Origin: Oribacterium asaccharolyticum ACB7
Lineage (GTDB): Bacteria; Bacillota; Clostridia; Lachnospirales; Lachnospiraceae
DNA length: 64,000 nt
Direction of reading: 5' to 3'
Assembly: GCF_000238075.1 (NCBI RefSeq)
Contig: NZ_JH414505.1
Coordinates: 336,863 to 400,862 of the forward strand
The position numbers and the translations under genes are program-made. The notes under the pieces are model-generated. The model was not told the DNA's origin. It made no database searches and saw only the letters and a list, made by a program, of their open reading frames with translations. Position 1 is the stretch's first letter, and each line of letters opens with the position of its first letter. Below are positions 18,720 through 28,485 of the stretch, in pieces.

Positions 18720-20435
18720 TTAGCTTCCCGCCTGCAGCCTTACCATATTGCTGAAAATACCACCATGCTTCATCAACTCTTCCGGTCTACCCTGTTCTGC
18801 AACCTTGCCATCTTCCAGCACCACGATTTTGTCTGCCCCTGCCACAGTACGCATACGGTGGGCAATCACGAGTACAGTTTTGTCGCGCAGAAGTTCAGAT
18901 AACGCCTCCTGCACCATGCTTTCATTTTCTACATCCATAGATGCGGTAGCTTCATCCAGAATAATGACCGGCGCATCCTTCAAAATCGCACGGGCGATGG
19001 AAATTCGCTGGCGTTCGCCACCGGAAAGGGTACAGCCGTTTTCTCCGATTCTGCTTTGATACCCCTCCGGCAAGCGGGAGACAAATTCCTCACACCTTGC
19101 TGCTTTGGCAGCTTTTATCACTCCCTCATCCGTGGCGTTTTGCCGACCAAGCCGGATATTTTCCATTACGGTATTGTCAAACAGGGTAACATCTTGAAAA
19201 ACAATGGAGTAGTTTCGATACAACACCTCCGGCTCTATGGTCGTTACATCCACGCCGCCGAGCAGAACCTTTCCCTTATCTGCATCCCAAAAGCGGGCTG
19301 CCAATCGGGATACGGTTGATTTTCCACTGCCGGAATGTCCTACAAGCGCAGTAATTTCCCCCTGCTTTGCTACAAAGGAAACGCCTTTCAACACAGGGGT
19401 ATCCTTATAGGAAAATTCCACATTGGAAAATTCAATATCAAAGCCTTGATTATTGCAGACATTCGCACCGGTCTGTTCCGGAGTAGCCTCCATTTCTTTT
19501 GTCCGGCGGATACTGACCAGTGCGGAGAACATTTCAGCCATCAGCATGAAGCAGGAGCCAAACGGCTCATAAATCCTGCCTGCTATCAGCAGATAAAGCA
19601 GGAACATATTAACAGAGAGGCTTCCCTGTGTCATTAAAACCCCGCCTACAAGCAACACCGTCACCAGGCCGAAGCGAAGGACAAACTGTGCAAGCGTAAC
19701 TACTGTACCGGGAACAAGCTCATTGCGAAATGCACACGCAATTACATTGTCCAGTTTTTTTCTTACTCCGGCTAAATATTCCTGCTCCGTTCCAGAAGAA
19801 CGAAGTTCAGAAACTACATCAAGATACTCCTGCACACCGTCATAAGCGGCACGATAGGCATCGTAATTCTTTTCCTCCGCATTCTGCTGCATCCTTCTTC
19901 CGGCAAATACAATCACACCGGCAACAGGAACGGGAAGAACAATGCAAAGTCCCATACGCCAATCGACACAGAGCAGGCAGGCGGAAACCACAAGGAACAT
20001 CACGATTGTTCCAAACAGCCCCGGAACTGCATTTGAGAATATCCGTTCCAGTTTTGAGCAGTCACCCATCATCGTGGACGTCAGGTCGGAAAGGTCACGC
20101 TGCCCAAAGAAAGAGAGCGGAAGCCGCCGCAGCTTTTCGGCCAGAGTAATTCGCCGGTTTGCGCTTTCCCGATAGGCAACCGTATAGGTAAGATGGTACT
20201 GCACCCATTGTGTTAAAAAGATAATTCCACAAAGCCCTATTGCCATCAGCAAAATGACATCTGACCGGAGGGTAAAACCTTCGCCGCCACATATTTTATC
20301 TAAAAGCGCCATCGTTACCATCATTAAAAGCGAAACGGGAGCCATAATCGCTAAATTGGAAATCGCTGTGGCAGCGATACCCCTTTTCAGTTCACGCACT
20401 CCGTCATCGCTCAATCCGAGTAAATTCTTCAGCAT
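18720..20435 (-). CDS. ABC transporter, exporter-fold half transporter (YbtP/YbtQ-like partner 2)
   Basis: This 571-residue half transporter has an N-terminal six-helix domain (about residues 20-310) and a C-terminal ATPase with Walker A GHSGSGKST, signature LSGGERQRISIARAIL, Walker B VIILDEATASMDVENE and H-loop IAHRM. Its ATG overlaps the stop of the preceding fused gene by 7 bases, with AGGAGG 7 bases upstream. Pairs of such half transporters next to an AraC regulator resemble YbtP/YbtQ, which import metal-siderophore complexes despite their exporter fold. It probably forms a heterodimer with the C-terminal half of the upstream protein. The substrate is not shown by the sequence. Confidence 0.85.
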   Translation of the reverse strand: MLKNLLGLSDDGVRELKRGIAATAISNLAIMAPVSLLMMVTMALLDKICGGEGFTLRSDVILLMAIGLCGIIFLTQWVQYHLTYTVAYRESANRRITLAEKLRRLPLSFFGQRDLSDLTSTMMGDCSKLERIFSNAVPGLFGTIVMFLVVSACLLCVDWRMGLCIVLPVPVAGVIVFAGRRMQQNAEEKNYDAYRAAYDGVQEYLDVVSELRSSGTEQEYLAGVRKKLDNVIACAFRNELVPGTVVTLAQFVLRFGLVTVLLVGGVLMTQGSLSVNMFLLYLLIAGRIYEPFGSCFMLMAEMFSALVSIRRTKEMEATPEQTGANVCNNQGFDIEFSNVEFSYKDTPVLKGVSFVAKQGEITALVGHSGSGKSTVSRLAARFWDADKGKVLLGGVDVTTIEPEVLYRNYSIVFQDVTLFDNTVMENIRLGRQNATDEGVIKAAKAARCEEFVSRLPEGYQSRIGENGCTLSGGERQRISIARAILKDAPVIILDEATASMDVENESMVQEALSELLRDKTVLVIAHRMRTVAGADKIVVLEDGKVAEQGRPEELMKHGGIFSNMVRLQAGS

Positions 20436-23400
20436 GATGCAGCCTCCTGTTCCTGCCCGCTTTTCAGGGCATCATGGTGCACCCCTGCGGTGTTTCCTAC
20501 GTTATCCATCTGCCAGCGAATTGACTTCTGATATTCTGTCCACATACGGGCATATTCGCCCTGTCTTGCAGCTAATTCCTCATGTCTGCCGTACTCCGCT
20601 ATCTGTCCGCCCTTCATCACGATGATTTGGTCTGCATCGGTAATAGTAGAGAGACGGTGCGCAATCATAATTACCGTTTTGTTTTTTGTCAGTTCTTTCA
20701 ATGCCTGTTGAATCTGTGCTTCATTTTCCGGGTCTGCAAAAGCGGTGGCCTCGTCCAAAACGATGATAGGGGCATCCTTCAATATTGCTCTCGCAATAGC
20801 GAGCCGCTGTATTTCGCCACCGGAAAGATATACACCTTTTCCTCCAATCATCGTATGGATTCCATCGGGGAGTTTTTCGAGAATATCATCACATCCAGCT
20901 AAATGCAGAGCATTCAAAATATCCTCTGCGGCTGCGTTCTTTTTCCCGCCCCGGACATTTTCTTCAATGCTTGCTTTCAGCAGCTTTGGATTTTGAAATA
21001 CAAAGGCAACTCTTTCCATCAACGCCTTCCTGTTCATGGAAGAAAGTGCTACGCCTCCGATGGAAATGCACCCCTCCTGAATATCATAAAACCGTGGAAT
21101 TAAAGAGCCTATGGTACTTTTGCCTGAGCCGGAATGTCCCACCAAAGCAGTCACGGTTCCGCCTTTCGCAAGGAAGCTGACATCGGAAATGGCAGGGCCC
21201 TCGCCTGTAGGATAAGTAAAGGTCACATGGTCGAATCTTACATCATTACCCTGCGGCAGTTTGAACTCTCTTGGCTCTGCCTGCTCCCTTGTCAGCAGGA
21301 TTTCATCAATGCGCCGCATGGATTCCACAGCCTGCATCTTGTAGTTGGTCATATACATCAATTTGTTCAGCATAGCTGCACAGGCAGGTGCAAAAATCAA
21401 ATAGAATAAAAAGTTTTGTGCAAATGTTTCCAAATCTGCCGCGGCTGCCATACCAATCAAGGCTGCCGGGATCAAGGCAAGAAACGAAGAGTTTACCACA
21501 GTATTAAACGCCACATACCCCGGCTTGCAGGCCATCGTATAGGCTAAGGCGTCATCCCGGTAGGCATGGATGGCTTCTTTGAAACGGCGCAGCGAATGAA
21601 CGGACTGACCAAAGATTTTAATGACGGAAATTCCTCTGACGTACTCCACCGCTTCATGGCTCATGTCCTCTTGCGCATCCTGATAGCGTTTCATAAAATT
21701 CATGGTTTCTTCACCCATCATAGACATTTGAAACGCAAAACCGATCATCATAAGCACCAGCACAGGAAGTCCAATCCGCCAGTCAACCGCAAGCATGAGA
21801 AGCGCCGCAGCAACCATAGACACCTGTGCCCCTACGAGGTCAGGAAGCTGATGTGCCAGATAGCTTTCTGTCTGTTTACTGTTTTCATCTATGATTTTCC
21901 GCAGTTTTCCGCTACTGTTTTCTTCAAAATATCCCAGAGGCAGCCTTGACAGATGTTCCAATACTGCCATTTTCAAATTCTGTTCCGTATGAAAAGCAGC
22001 TTTGTGAGACAAAAGCAGGGCAATAAAATTGACAATCAAGCCTGCCAGTTCAAACCCAAGCGCCCAAAGCCCCCAATACGCCAACGCAGACGCATCTATG
22101 CTGCCGCCAAGCAGGAAATCCAAAAGCTCCCTTGCGGCAAAATAAACACAAAGAAACGGCGCTAACAGCAATAATGCACTCGCTCCGGCAAGAAGCTGGG
22201 AGAGAAAGAGCATGGAACCAAATGGAGCCGTAAATTCCAACAATCTTGGAATACCGGTTTTTTGCGGTTTTCTTATCTGTGCATCTTCTCTAAATACTTT
22301 CCACATATAGATGTTCCCCCTTTCATCTAATGGCAGGAGCTTTTTTACTTCTCCTGCATGAATATGTAAAATATGTGTGGCACAGCGGGCAATCAGCTCC
22401 GGGTCATGGGATACGATAAGAGAGCATACGGCATTCTCGTTCGCTTTTCGTATGATTTCTACGGTGCGAAGCAGATTGTCCCCATCCTGTCCGCTGGTTG
22501 GCTCATCATACAGCATGACCGGACGTCGGTTACAGATCGCTGTTGCAAGAGCAAGCCGCTGCTGCTGTCCGCCGGAAAGAGAACCGGGGTGTCTGTTTTC
22601 CAATCCCGCCAACCCTAACTCACGGAGTACCGCCTGTGCCTGTTCCTCTGTTAAAGAAGGATTGTTTAGCGTAAGCTCACCCATTACACTGTCGCTAAAA
22701 AGCTGGTGTCCGGCCTCCTGCATGACAAGGAAAGCTGTTTCCGGCAGTTTTTTGTTCGGAACTGTTTTTCTTTCTATCATAATCGTTCCGTTATGCCTGA
22801 GAAGCCCCGCAAGGCATAAACTCAGCGTGGACTTACCTGCACCGTTCTCGCCAATGACCGCAACAATCGCTCCTTTTGGAATTGCCAGGTGGCGAATATC
22901 CAATACCTGGCGCTGCCCACGGTTAAAGGTCAGACCGTGGATTTCGATTGCCGGTTCCTGATTCAAATTTCGATTCGCGGTTTCGGGCATGATATGAAGC
23001 TGCTGCGGATTGACTGCACGAAGCCCCAAAGCAGTCCTTTCCTGCTGTGTCAGTGCGTTTATTTCTATCGGCTCGTATTCCCTGATAATTCGTCCGTTAT
23101 CCATTAAGATATATCGGTCAGTCATTCCGCTAAGATACCATAGGCGATGTTCGGACATTAAAATTGTCTTTCCGTCCTCTTTCATGGTGCGAATCAGCTT
23201 TTGCAGCTTTTGTATGCTTTCCATGTCCAGATTGGACGAAGGCTCATCCAATACCACCACCTCTGGCAAGGACGCATAGACAGAGCCACAGGCAATCTGC
23301 TGTTTTTCCCCGCCGGACAGTTCAAAAATGTCCCGTTCCAGCAGTTCCTCCAAATGCAGATGATAAGCGACTTCCTCAAGCCGCTTTTTCATTTTCTCCC

Positions 23401-23758
23401 TTGGCATATTTTGATTTTCCAGATTAAATGCCATTTCCCCTGTGGTATCCATGTGAAAAAACTGAGTCCGTGGATTTTGAAAAACACTTCCCACAAATCT
23501 TGAGATTTTCGGCAGATCAGACGAGGGGATGTCCATGCCATGTACCCTTACAGCTCCCTGTAGGTTTCCAGCGTAAAAATGTGGTGCAAGCCCATTGACA
23601 AGACGCAGCATTGTGGTTTTTCCACAGCCGCTTTTTCCGCACAGGACAATACATTCGCCCTTTTTGATGTGCAGATTCACATCTTTTAATACTACAGAGG
23701 AAGCAGGCGTTTCCATACCCGTCTGATAGGAAAATGATACATTTTCAAATGTTACCAT
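20429..23758 (-). CDS. Fusion of ECF double ATPase and exporter-fold ABC transporter
   Basis: A single 1109-residue frame combines two normally separate proteins. Residues 1-470 hold two ECF-type ATPase domains: Walker A GKSGCGKTT and GENGAGKST, signatures LSGGEKQQIACG and LSGGQQQRLALA, Walker B VVVLDEPSSNLD and VMLYDEPTSGQD. Residues ~510-1090 are a complete half exporter with its own ATPase (GHSGSGKST, LSGGEIQRLAIARAIL, VLDEATAFADPENE). At the junction GAAAGGGGG precedes an in-frame ATG at 22306 (MWKVFRED), exactly where a free-standing 625-residue exporter would start. Both a full-length fusion and an internally started product are possible. EcfT is encoded 15 bases upstream. Confidence 0.85.
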   Translation of the reverse strand: MVTFENVSFSYQTGMETPASSVVLKDVNLHIKKGECIVLCGKSGCGKTTMLRLVNGLAPHFYAGNLQGAVRVHGMDIPSSDLPKISRFVGSVFQNPRTQFFHMDTTGEMAFNLENQNMPREKMKKRLEEVAYHLHLEELLERDIFELSGGEKQQIACGSVYASLPEVVVLDEPSSNLDMESIQKLQKLIRTMKEDGKTILMSEHRLWYLSGMTDRYILMDNGRIIREYEPIEINALTQQERTALGLRAVNPQQLHIMPETANRNLNQEPAIEIHGLTFNRGQRQVLDIRHLAIPKGAIVAVIGENGAGKSTLSLCLAGLLRHNGTIMIERKTVPNKKLPETAFLVMQEAGHQLFSDSVMGELTLNNPSLTEEQAQAVLRELGLAGLENRHPGSLSGGQQQRLALATAICNRRPVMLYDEPTSGQDGDNLLRTVEIIRKANENAVCSLIVSHDPELIARCATHILHIHAGEVKKLLPLDERGNIYMWKVFREDAQIRKPQKTGIPRLLEFTAPFGSMLFLSQLLAGASALLLLAPFLCVYFAARELLDFLLGGSIDASALAYWGLWALGFELAGLIVNFIALLLSHKAAFHTEQNLKMAVLEHLSRLPLGYFEENSSGKLRKIIDENSKQTESYLAHQLPDLVGAQVSMVAAALLMLAVDWRIGLPVLVLMMIGFAFQMSMMGEETMNFMKRYQDAQEDMSHEAVEYVRGISVIKIFGQSVHSLRRFKEAIHAYRDDALAYTMACKPGYVAFNTVVNSSFLALIPAALIGMAAAADLETFAQNFLFYLIFAPACAAMLNKLMYMTNYKMQAVESMRRIDEILLTREQAEPREFKLPQGNDVRFDHVTFTYPTGEGPAISDVSFLAKGGTVTALVGHSGSGKSTIGSLIPRFYDIQEGCISIGGVALSSMNRKALMERVAFVFQNPKLLKASIEENVRGGKKNAAAEDILNALHLAGCDDILEKLPDGIHTMIGGKGVYLSGGEIQRLAIARAILKDAPIIVLDEATAFADPENEAQIQQALKELTKNKTVIMIAHRLSTITDADQIIVMKGGQIAEYGRHEELAARQGEYARMWTEYQKSIRWQMDNVGNTAGVHHDALKSGQEQEAASC

Positions 23759-23773
23759 AAAAATCCTCCCCTC

Positions 23774-24475
23774 TCACCAAAGCAGATTCCATACAAGGAC
23801 AATGACGGAAACTGCAACAAATATCCAATCCAGCGCCTTCATCTTCACTTCAAGGAAACTGCTTCGGGGATGGTCTTTATCAAATCCACGAGCCATAACT
23901 GCTGCGGACATTTCATCCACAATCGCCGAACTTTGCAAAAGAAACGGCACTAACATATTTTCCAGCATATACAGAGGGCGACGCAGTACATTTTTTATGG
24001 ACAGAGCCATTCCACGCAGACGCATTGCCTGTGTGATGACCTGCCATTCCTCTGTCAGCGTGGGCACAAAACGAAACATGACCGCTATGGGAATAATGAC
24101 CACATTTGGCAGGTGCATCGCCATAAACGCGCTGATATATTGTCCCACGGTTGAGGTTTTCGTGACAATATAAAAGGCGCCAAACAGAGGAAGCAAAAAC
24201 CGAAGCACATGGCACAACAACAGGGCTACATATTGGGGCGGGCCGGACAATCTTCCCACCACAAACAAGTCACATAAGAACATAACTGCAAATGTAATGG
24301 AAACATTCAACGCCCACTGCCACTTTTTACAAATCAGCATTGTAATACCGCAAAACAGAAGCAGGGCAATCTCCTGAATATACGTCATACCTGAAAAAGT
24401 CGAGAAGCAAGCAGCGACAAATACCGCCAGCTTGCTTCTCGGATCTAACACAGTTCTTGAATTTTTCTGCGTCAT
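23774..24475 (-). CDS. ECF transporter transmembrane subunit EcfT
   Basis: EcfT couples ATP hydrolysis by the ECF ATPases to movement of the substrate-binding S component. The 233-residue protein starts with LDPRSKLAVFVAACF, has about five membrane helices and both Ala-Arg-Gly-type coupling motifs (AMRLRG near 150 and VMARGF near 190). Its ATG overlaps the stop of the S-component gene by one base (TAATG), which gives tight translational coupling. The ATPases are in the next gene, at 20429-23758. Confidence 0.88.
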   Translation of the reverse strand: MTQKNSRTVLDPRSKLAVFVAACFSTFSGMTYIQEIALLLFCGITMLICKKWQWALNVSITFAVMFLCDLFVVGRLSGPPQYVALLLCHVLRFLLPLFGAFYIVTKTSTVGQYISAFMAMHLPNVVIIPIAVMFRFVPTLTEEWQVITQAMRLRGMALSIKNVLRRPLYMLENMLVPFLLQSSAIVDEMSAAVMARGFDKDHPRSSFLEVKMKALDWIFVAVSVIVLVWNLLW

Positions 24476-25059
24476 TACGCAACAATACCGGCTTTCACAA
24501 AATGCTTGCTCAGAATACGCTTACCGAACAGACCGCCCAGAAGTCCGCCCAACAGAGCCAGTGCAATGAATACTACAATAATCCAATTCGGAGTCAGAGA
24601 ATCGAGTGTAGCAGCATACTCAGCCCCATAATATGTAGTGCAGATGGAAAGAAACGCATCTTTCGCAATCAAAATTGCAAAGAACGGGCCCATCGAGGTC
24701 AGGTTAAACACACAGTAGCTTGCGATAAGAGCTTTGGCAGAATTGCGGCGTTTTCCGGCTACGATAAGTTCTGCAATCACGCCCCATACGATAGCGGCAA
24801 TCAGCGGATAAAATGTAGCCATAGAGGTAATCAGTCCTACAAGCACAGCGAGAATAAAAATAGAGCCGGTGCGGGGGACTTTCAATGCATACAGCATATA
24901 CACCGAGCCTAATATAATGCCGGCAATCAGCGGTGTTGCCAGATAGAGTATTGGAACGATAGGCAGTATCATTGACGATAATACAGTGAGCAGGACAAGG
25001 TAGATTGCTCCGAATGCACCTGCGGAAATTAAGTCTTTTGTAGTAAGTTTTATTTTCAT
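24475..25059 (-). CDS. ECF S component, MptD/Trep_Strep family
   Basis: This ~194-residue membrane protein with about six helices starts MKIKLTTKDLISAGAFGAIY, the usual opening of the Trep_Strep/MptD group of putative ECF substrate-binding subunits. It would give the transporter its specificity, but ligands of this group are not established as far as I know. I use the ATG at 25059 rather than one at 25110 because the family starts here and GAAGGTG is suitably placed. It is the first gene of the transporter operon, and a direct repeat of TGCATACT in the leader could be a regulator site. Confidence 0.82.
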   Translation of the reverse strand: MKIKLTTKDLISAGAFGAIYLVLLTVLSSMILPIVPILYLATPLIAGIILGSVYMLYALKVPRTGSIFILAVLVGLITSMATFYPLIAAIVWGVIAELIVAGKRRNSAKALIASYCVFNLTSMGPFFAILIAKDAFLSICTTYYGAEYAATLDSLTPNWIIVVFIALALLGGLLGGLFGKRILSKHFVKAGIVA

Positions 25060-25262
25060 AACGACACCTTCGCTTTCTTGAAAATGGCAGGAGATTCCAA
25101 GCCATTTCATTTTTATGTAGTATGCAGTATGCAGTTAGCATCTCCTAACCACAACACATTTTAAACGAGATACGACTGCTTCATCTACCCCGAACAGTCG
25201 CAGCAATACAAAAATAATCCAAAAGGTCAAAGAAAATGGAGTGCCATACATGACACTCCAAT

Positions 25263-26204
25263 CTATTGTTCTTCATTCTGTTTTCGATATTCCAAAGGTC
25301 TCTTTCCCATGACGGAGAAAAACGCCTCTGTAAACTTACTTGGATTCTGATACCCCATTGCCGCCGCAATTTCGATTACACGCTGCTTTGTTTCCAACAG
25401 CAATTTTGCAGCTATGTGCATCTTATATCTTTTCAAATAGACATAAGGGGTTTCGCCATAAACCTGTTTGAAGCTGGTTTTCAGTTGCGTCAGGCTGATT
25501 TCATGCTCTGCCGCCAGCTCCTTGAGGCTGACAGAATGTTCCAAATCTTCAATCAGATGGTTCCTGACATGTTTAATCTTTTCAGTCAATGGTTTCGCCA
25601 TATATTCGTGATTTTCTTCCAGAACAGTCTGCCTGGCCTGGAAATGATACAGCAGCTCCAATATTTTCAGGCGCAAATATGGCAACTCCGGTTGAGTAAG
25701 GCTGCGATACAATTCTCTGTATATATGTTCCACATTCTCATTACGTCGAAACACCATACAACGAGTATCCAGGGAATATTTTCTGGTCAAAATATCTGTA
25801 TCTATGCCGAAGCTGTTCAATTCCGGTACTGTTTTGCATAGCCGTGGATAAAGAATTATGGTGGAACCGGAGTAATAATTCAAAGGGAAGGATGAGGCAA
25901 TGGGAGAATGTAAAACATTATTGATTGCAATATCGCCTTCACCCATATACGCACAGTTTCTGTTGTCAAAAACACATTCAAACCGCCCTTTGAAGCAATG
26001 GTTTATGCTGATGACATCCTGCTCCATACCATCCTGATAACAGGTTTCACTTTCAAAAGTTGTTATCATCAGTTGAACACCGGGAAACACATCATACAAA
26101 TGAATATCCGCCCTTCCGTTCTTCATAGGATAAATGATGTCCGTAATGAAGGCTTCCTCTCGCCTTATTATTTCCTTATCTATCAAATATTTTAATTCCT
26201 GCAT
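25263..26204 (-). CDS. AraC family transcriptional regulator
   Basis: This 313-residue regulator starts at the ATG at 26204, with AAGGAG 8 bases upstream. Residues 1-200 form a ligand-sensing region. The C-terminal ~100 residues carry two helix-turn-helix motifs (LKELAAEHEISLTQLKTSF and EIAAAMGYQNPSKFTEAFF, ending GKRPLEYRK), the classic AraC signature. It lies just upstream of the transporter operon in the same direction and probably activates it, as YbtA does for the yersiniabactin transporter. That comparison is by gene arrangement only. Confidence 0.88.
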   Translation of the reverse strand: MQELKYLIDKEIIRREEAFITDIIYPMKNGRADIHLYDVFPGVQLMITTFESETCYQDGMEQDVISINHCFKGRFECVFDNRNCAYMGEGDIAINNVLHSPIASSFPLNYYSGSTIILYPRLCKTVPELNSFGIDTDILTRKYSLDTRCMVFRRNENVEHIYRELYRSLTQPELPYLRLKILELLYHFQARQTVLEENHEYMAKPLTEKIKHVRNHLIEDLEHSVSLKELAAEHEISLTQLKTSFKQVYGETPYVYLKRYKMHIAAKLLLETKQRVIEIAAAMGYQNPSKFTEAFFSVMGKRPLEYRKQNEEQ

Positions 26205-26363
26205 TGTGCTCTCCTTGTTTTGAGAGATTGTGTTCTTAATTCTTGGGTTAGATATGACTAATCTCCTGACAATTATTATAGTGCCTTTTGCGGGCAAATT
26301 CGATACCGCACAAGCATTTTAAGAAAGCAAAGTTACTATAGAGTCAAAATAATACTATAACTC

Positions 26364-26404
26364 TTTTATGAAAAAGAAGTGAACAAAAAAAGCAGAGCCA
26401 AAGC
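26364..26404. repeat. Right flanking direct repeat of the island
   Basis: It is identical in two overlapping 24-base blocks to 16444-16467 and 16493-16516. It runs into the intact rpmE terminator, so this end appears to be the original chromosomal sequence. Confidence 0.75.
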
Positions 26405-26410
26405 TCTGCT
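26385..26410 (-). terminator. Rho-independent terminator of rpmE
   Basis: Minus strand: AGCAGAGC-TTTG-GCTCTGCT forms a perfect 8-bp stem with 4-base loop, followed by six or more Ts, starting 9 bases after the rpmE stop. Confidence 0.9.
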
Positions 26411-26419
26411 CTTTTCATC

Positions 26420-26623
26420 TTACTGCTGAATTCCAAAACGCTTATTGAACTTATCAATTCTACCCTTAGCAGCTGCTGCCTTCTGGTTTCCTGTGTAGAA
26501 CGGATGACACTTGGAACAAATTTCCACGTGAATTTCCGGCTTTGTGGAACCTGTCACGAAGGTGTTTCCACAGTTGCAGGTTACGGTTGCCTGGTAGTAG
26601 CTTGGATGAATGTCTTCTCTCAT
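26420..26623 (-). CDS. rpmE: 50S ribosomal protein L31 (zinc-binding form)
   Basis: This 67-residue L31 starts [20 protein letters not shown]. Cys residues in CNCGNTF and in [12 protein letters not shown] mark the zinc-containing form, in contrast to the Cys-less form made under zinc starvation. GAGGG lies 7 bases before the ATG. A promoter lies at 26722-26750, with a tandem 27-bp repeat just upstream of it, and a perfect terminator follows. Confidence 0.97.
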   Translation of the reverse strand: MREDIHPSYYQATVTCNCGNTFVTGSTKPEIHVEICSKCHPFYTGNQKAAAAKGRIDKFNKRFGIQQ

Positions 26624-26721
26624 TTTTTCCCTCTTTCTGCATGGTTTCCAATCATGCGCATTCGTCTATCCGCAATCGGATTACTTGGTTTTCATAAAGC
26701 AAAATCCGCTTTAGCCAAGAT

Positions 26722-26750
26722 ACGATACCACAGAAAAGAGAAAGGCGCAA
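26722..26750 (-). promoter_or_regulatory. Promoter of rpmE
   Basis: Minus strand: TTGCGC (26745-26750), a 17-base spacer and TATCGT (26722-26727), about 100 bases before the ATG. Confidence 0.6.
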
Positions 26751-26754
26751 GAGC

Positions 26755-26808
26755 TGTTTTCCTATTCTCTTTCCTAAAACATGTTTTCCTATTCTCTTTC
26801 CTAAAACG
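26755..26808. repeat. Tandem 27-bp repeat upstream of the rpmE promoter
   Basis: Two head-to-tail 27-base units (26755-26781 and 26782-26808) differ at only one base. They begin 4 bases upstream of the rpmE -35 box, a place typical of operator or enhancer-like sites. Confidence 0.85.
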
Positions 26809-26876
26809 GTATTTTTCTCTTGACTTTTAAGTTCTTACTTTTTTTGCGAAAAGATATCTTCTTGTTTCCGCCTTAG

Positions 26877-28388
<1,512 letters not shown>

Positions 28389-28393
28389 TCAGT

Positions 28394-28422
28394 ACTATAG
28401 CATAGGCTTTTTGGAAAAACAA
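28394..28422 (-). promoter_or_regulatory. Promoter of guaB
   Basis: Minus strand: TTGTTT (28417-28422), a 17-base spacer and TATAGT (28394-28399), about 50 bases before the guaB ATG. Confidence 0.65.
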
Positions 28423-28485
28423 TATTCTTAAACCCGGAAAGACCGGAAGGTGAAATTTTCTTCAACATTCACGTTTTGCGACATC

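Larger units (their letters stand above)
16444..26410. mobile_element. Degenerate mobilizable island inserted at the rpmE terminator
   Basis: A ~9.9-kb segment separates rpmE from DUF1385. Its two ends share a 24-base identical block (16444-16467 and 26364-26387) and a second 24-base identical block that includes half of the rpmE terminator hairpin (16493-16516 and 26381-26404). Similarity fades outward over another ~25 bases. Inside are a MobA/MobL relaxase with three nonsense codons, a possible recombinase remnant, an AT-rich unknown membrane gene, and an intact regulator-transporter cargo. I infer an integrative mobilizable element that has lost mobility but kept its cargo. The recombinase type and exact attachment site cannot be fixed from sequence alone. 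Confidence 0.7.

Noticed and set aside
22377..22961. 194-residue plus-strand frame inside the ATPase fusion gene
   Set aside because: It is antisense to conserved ATPase motifs and has no RBS or domain.
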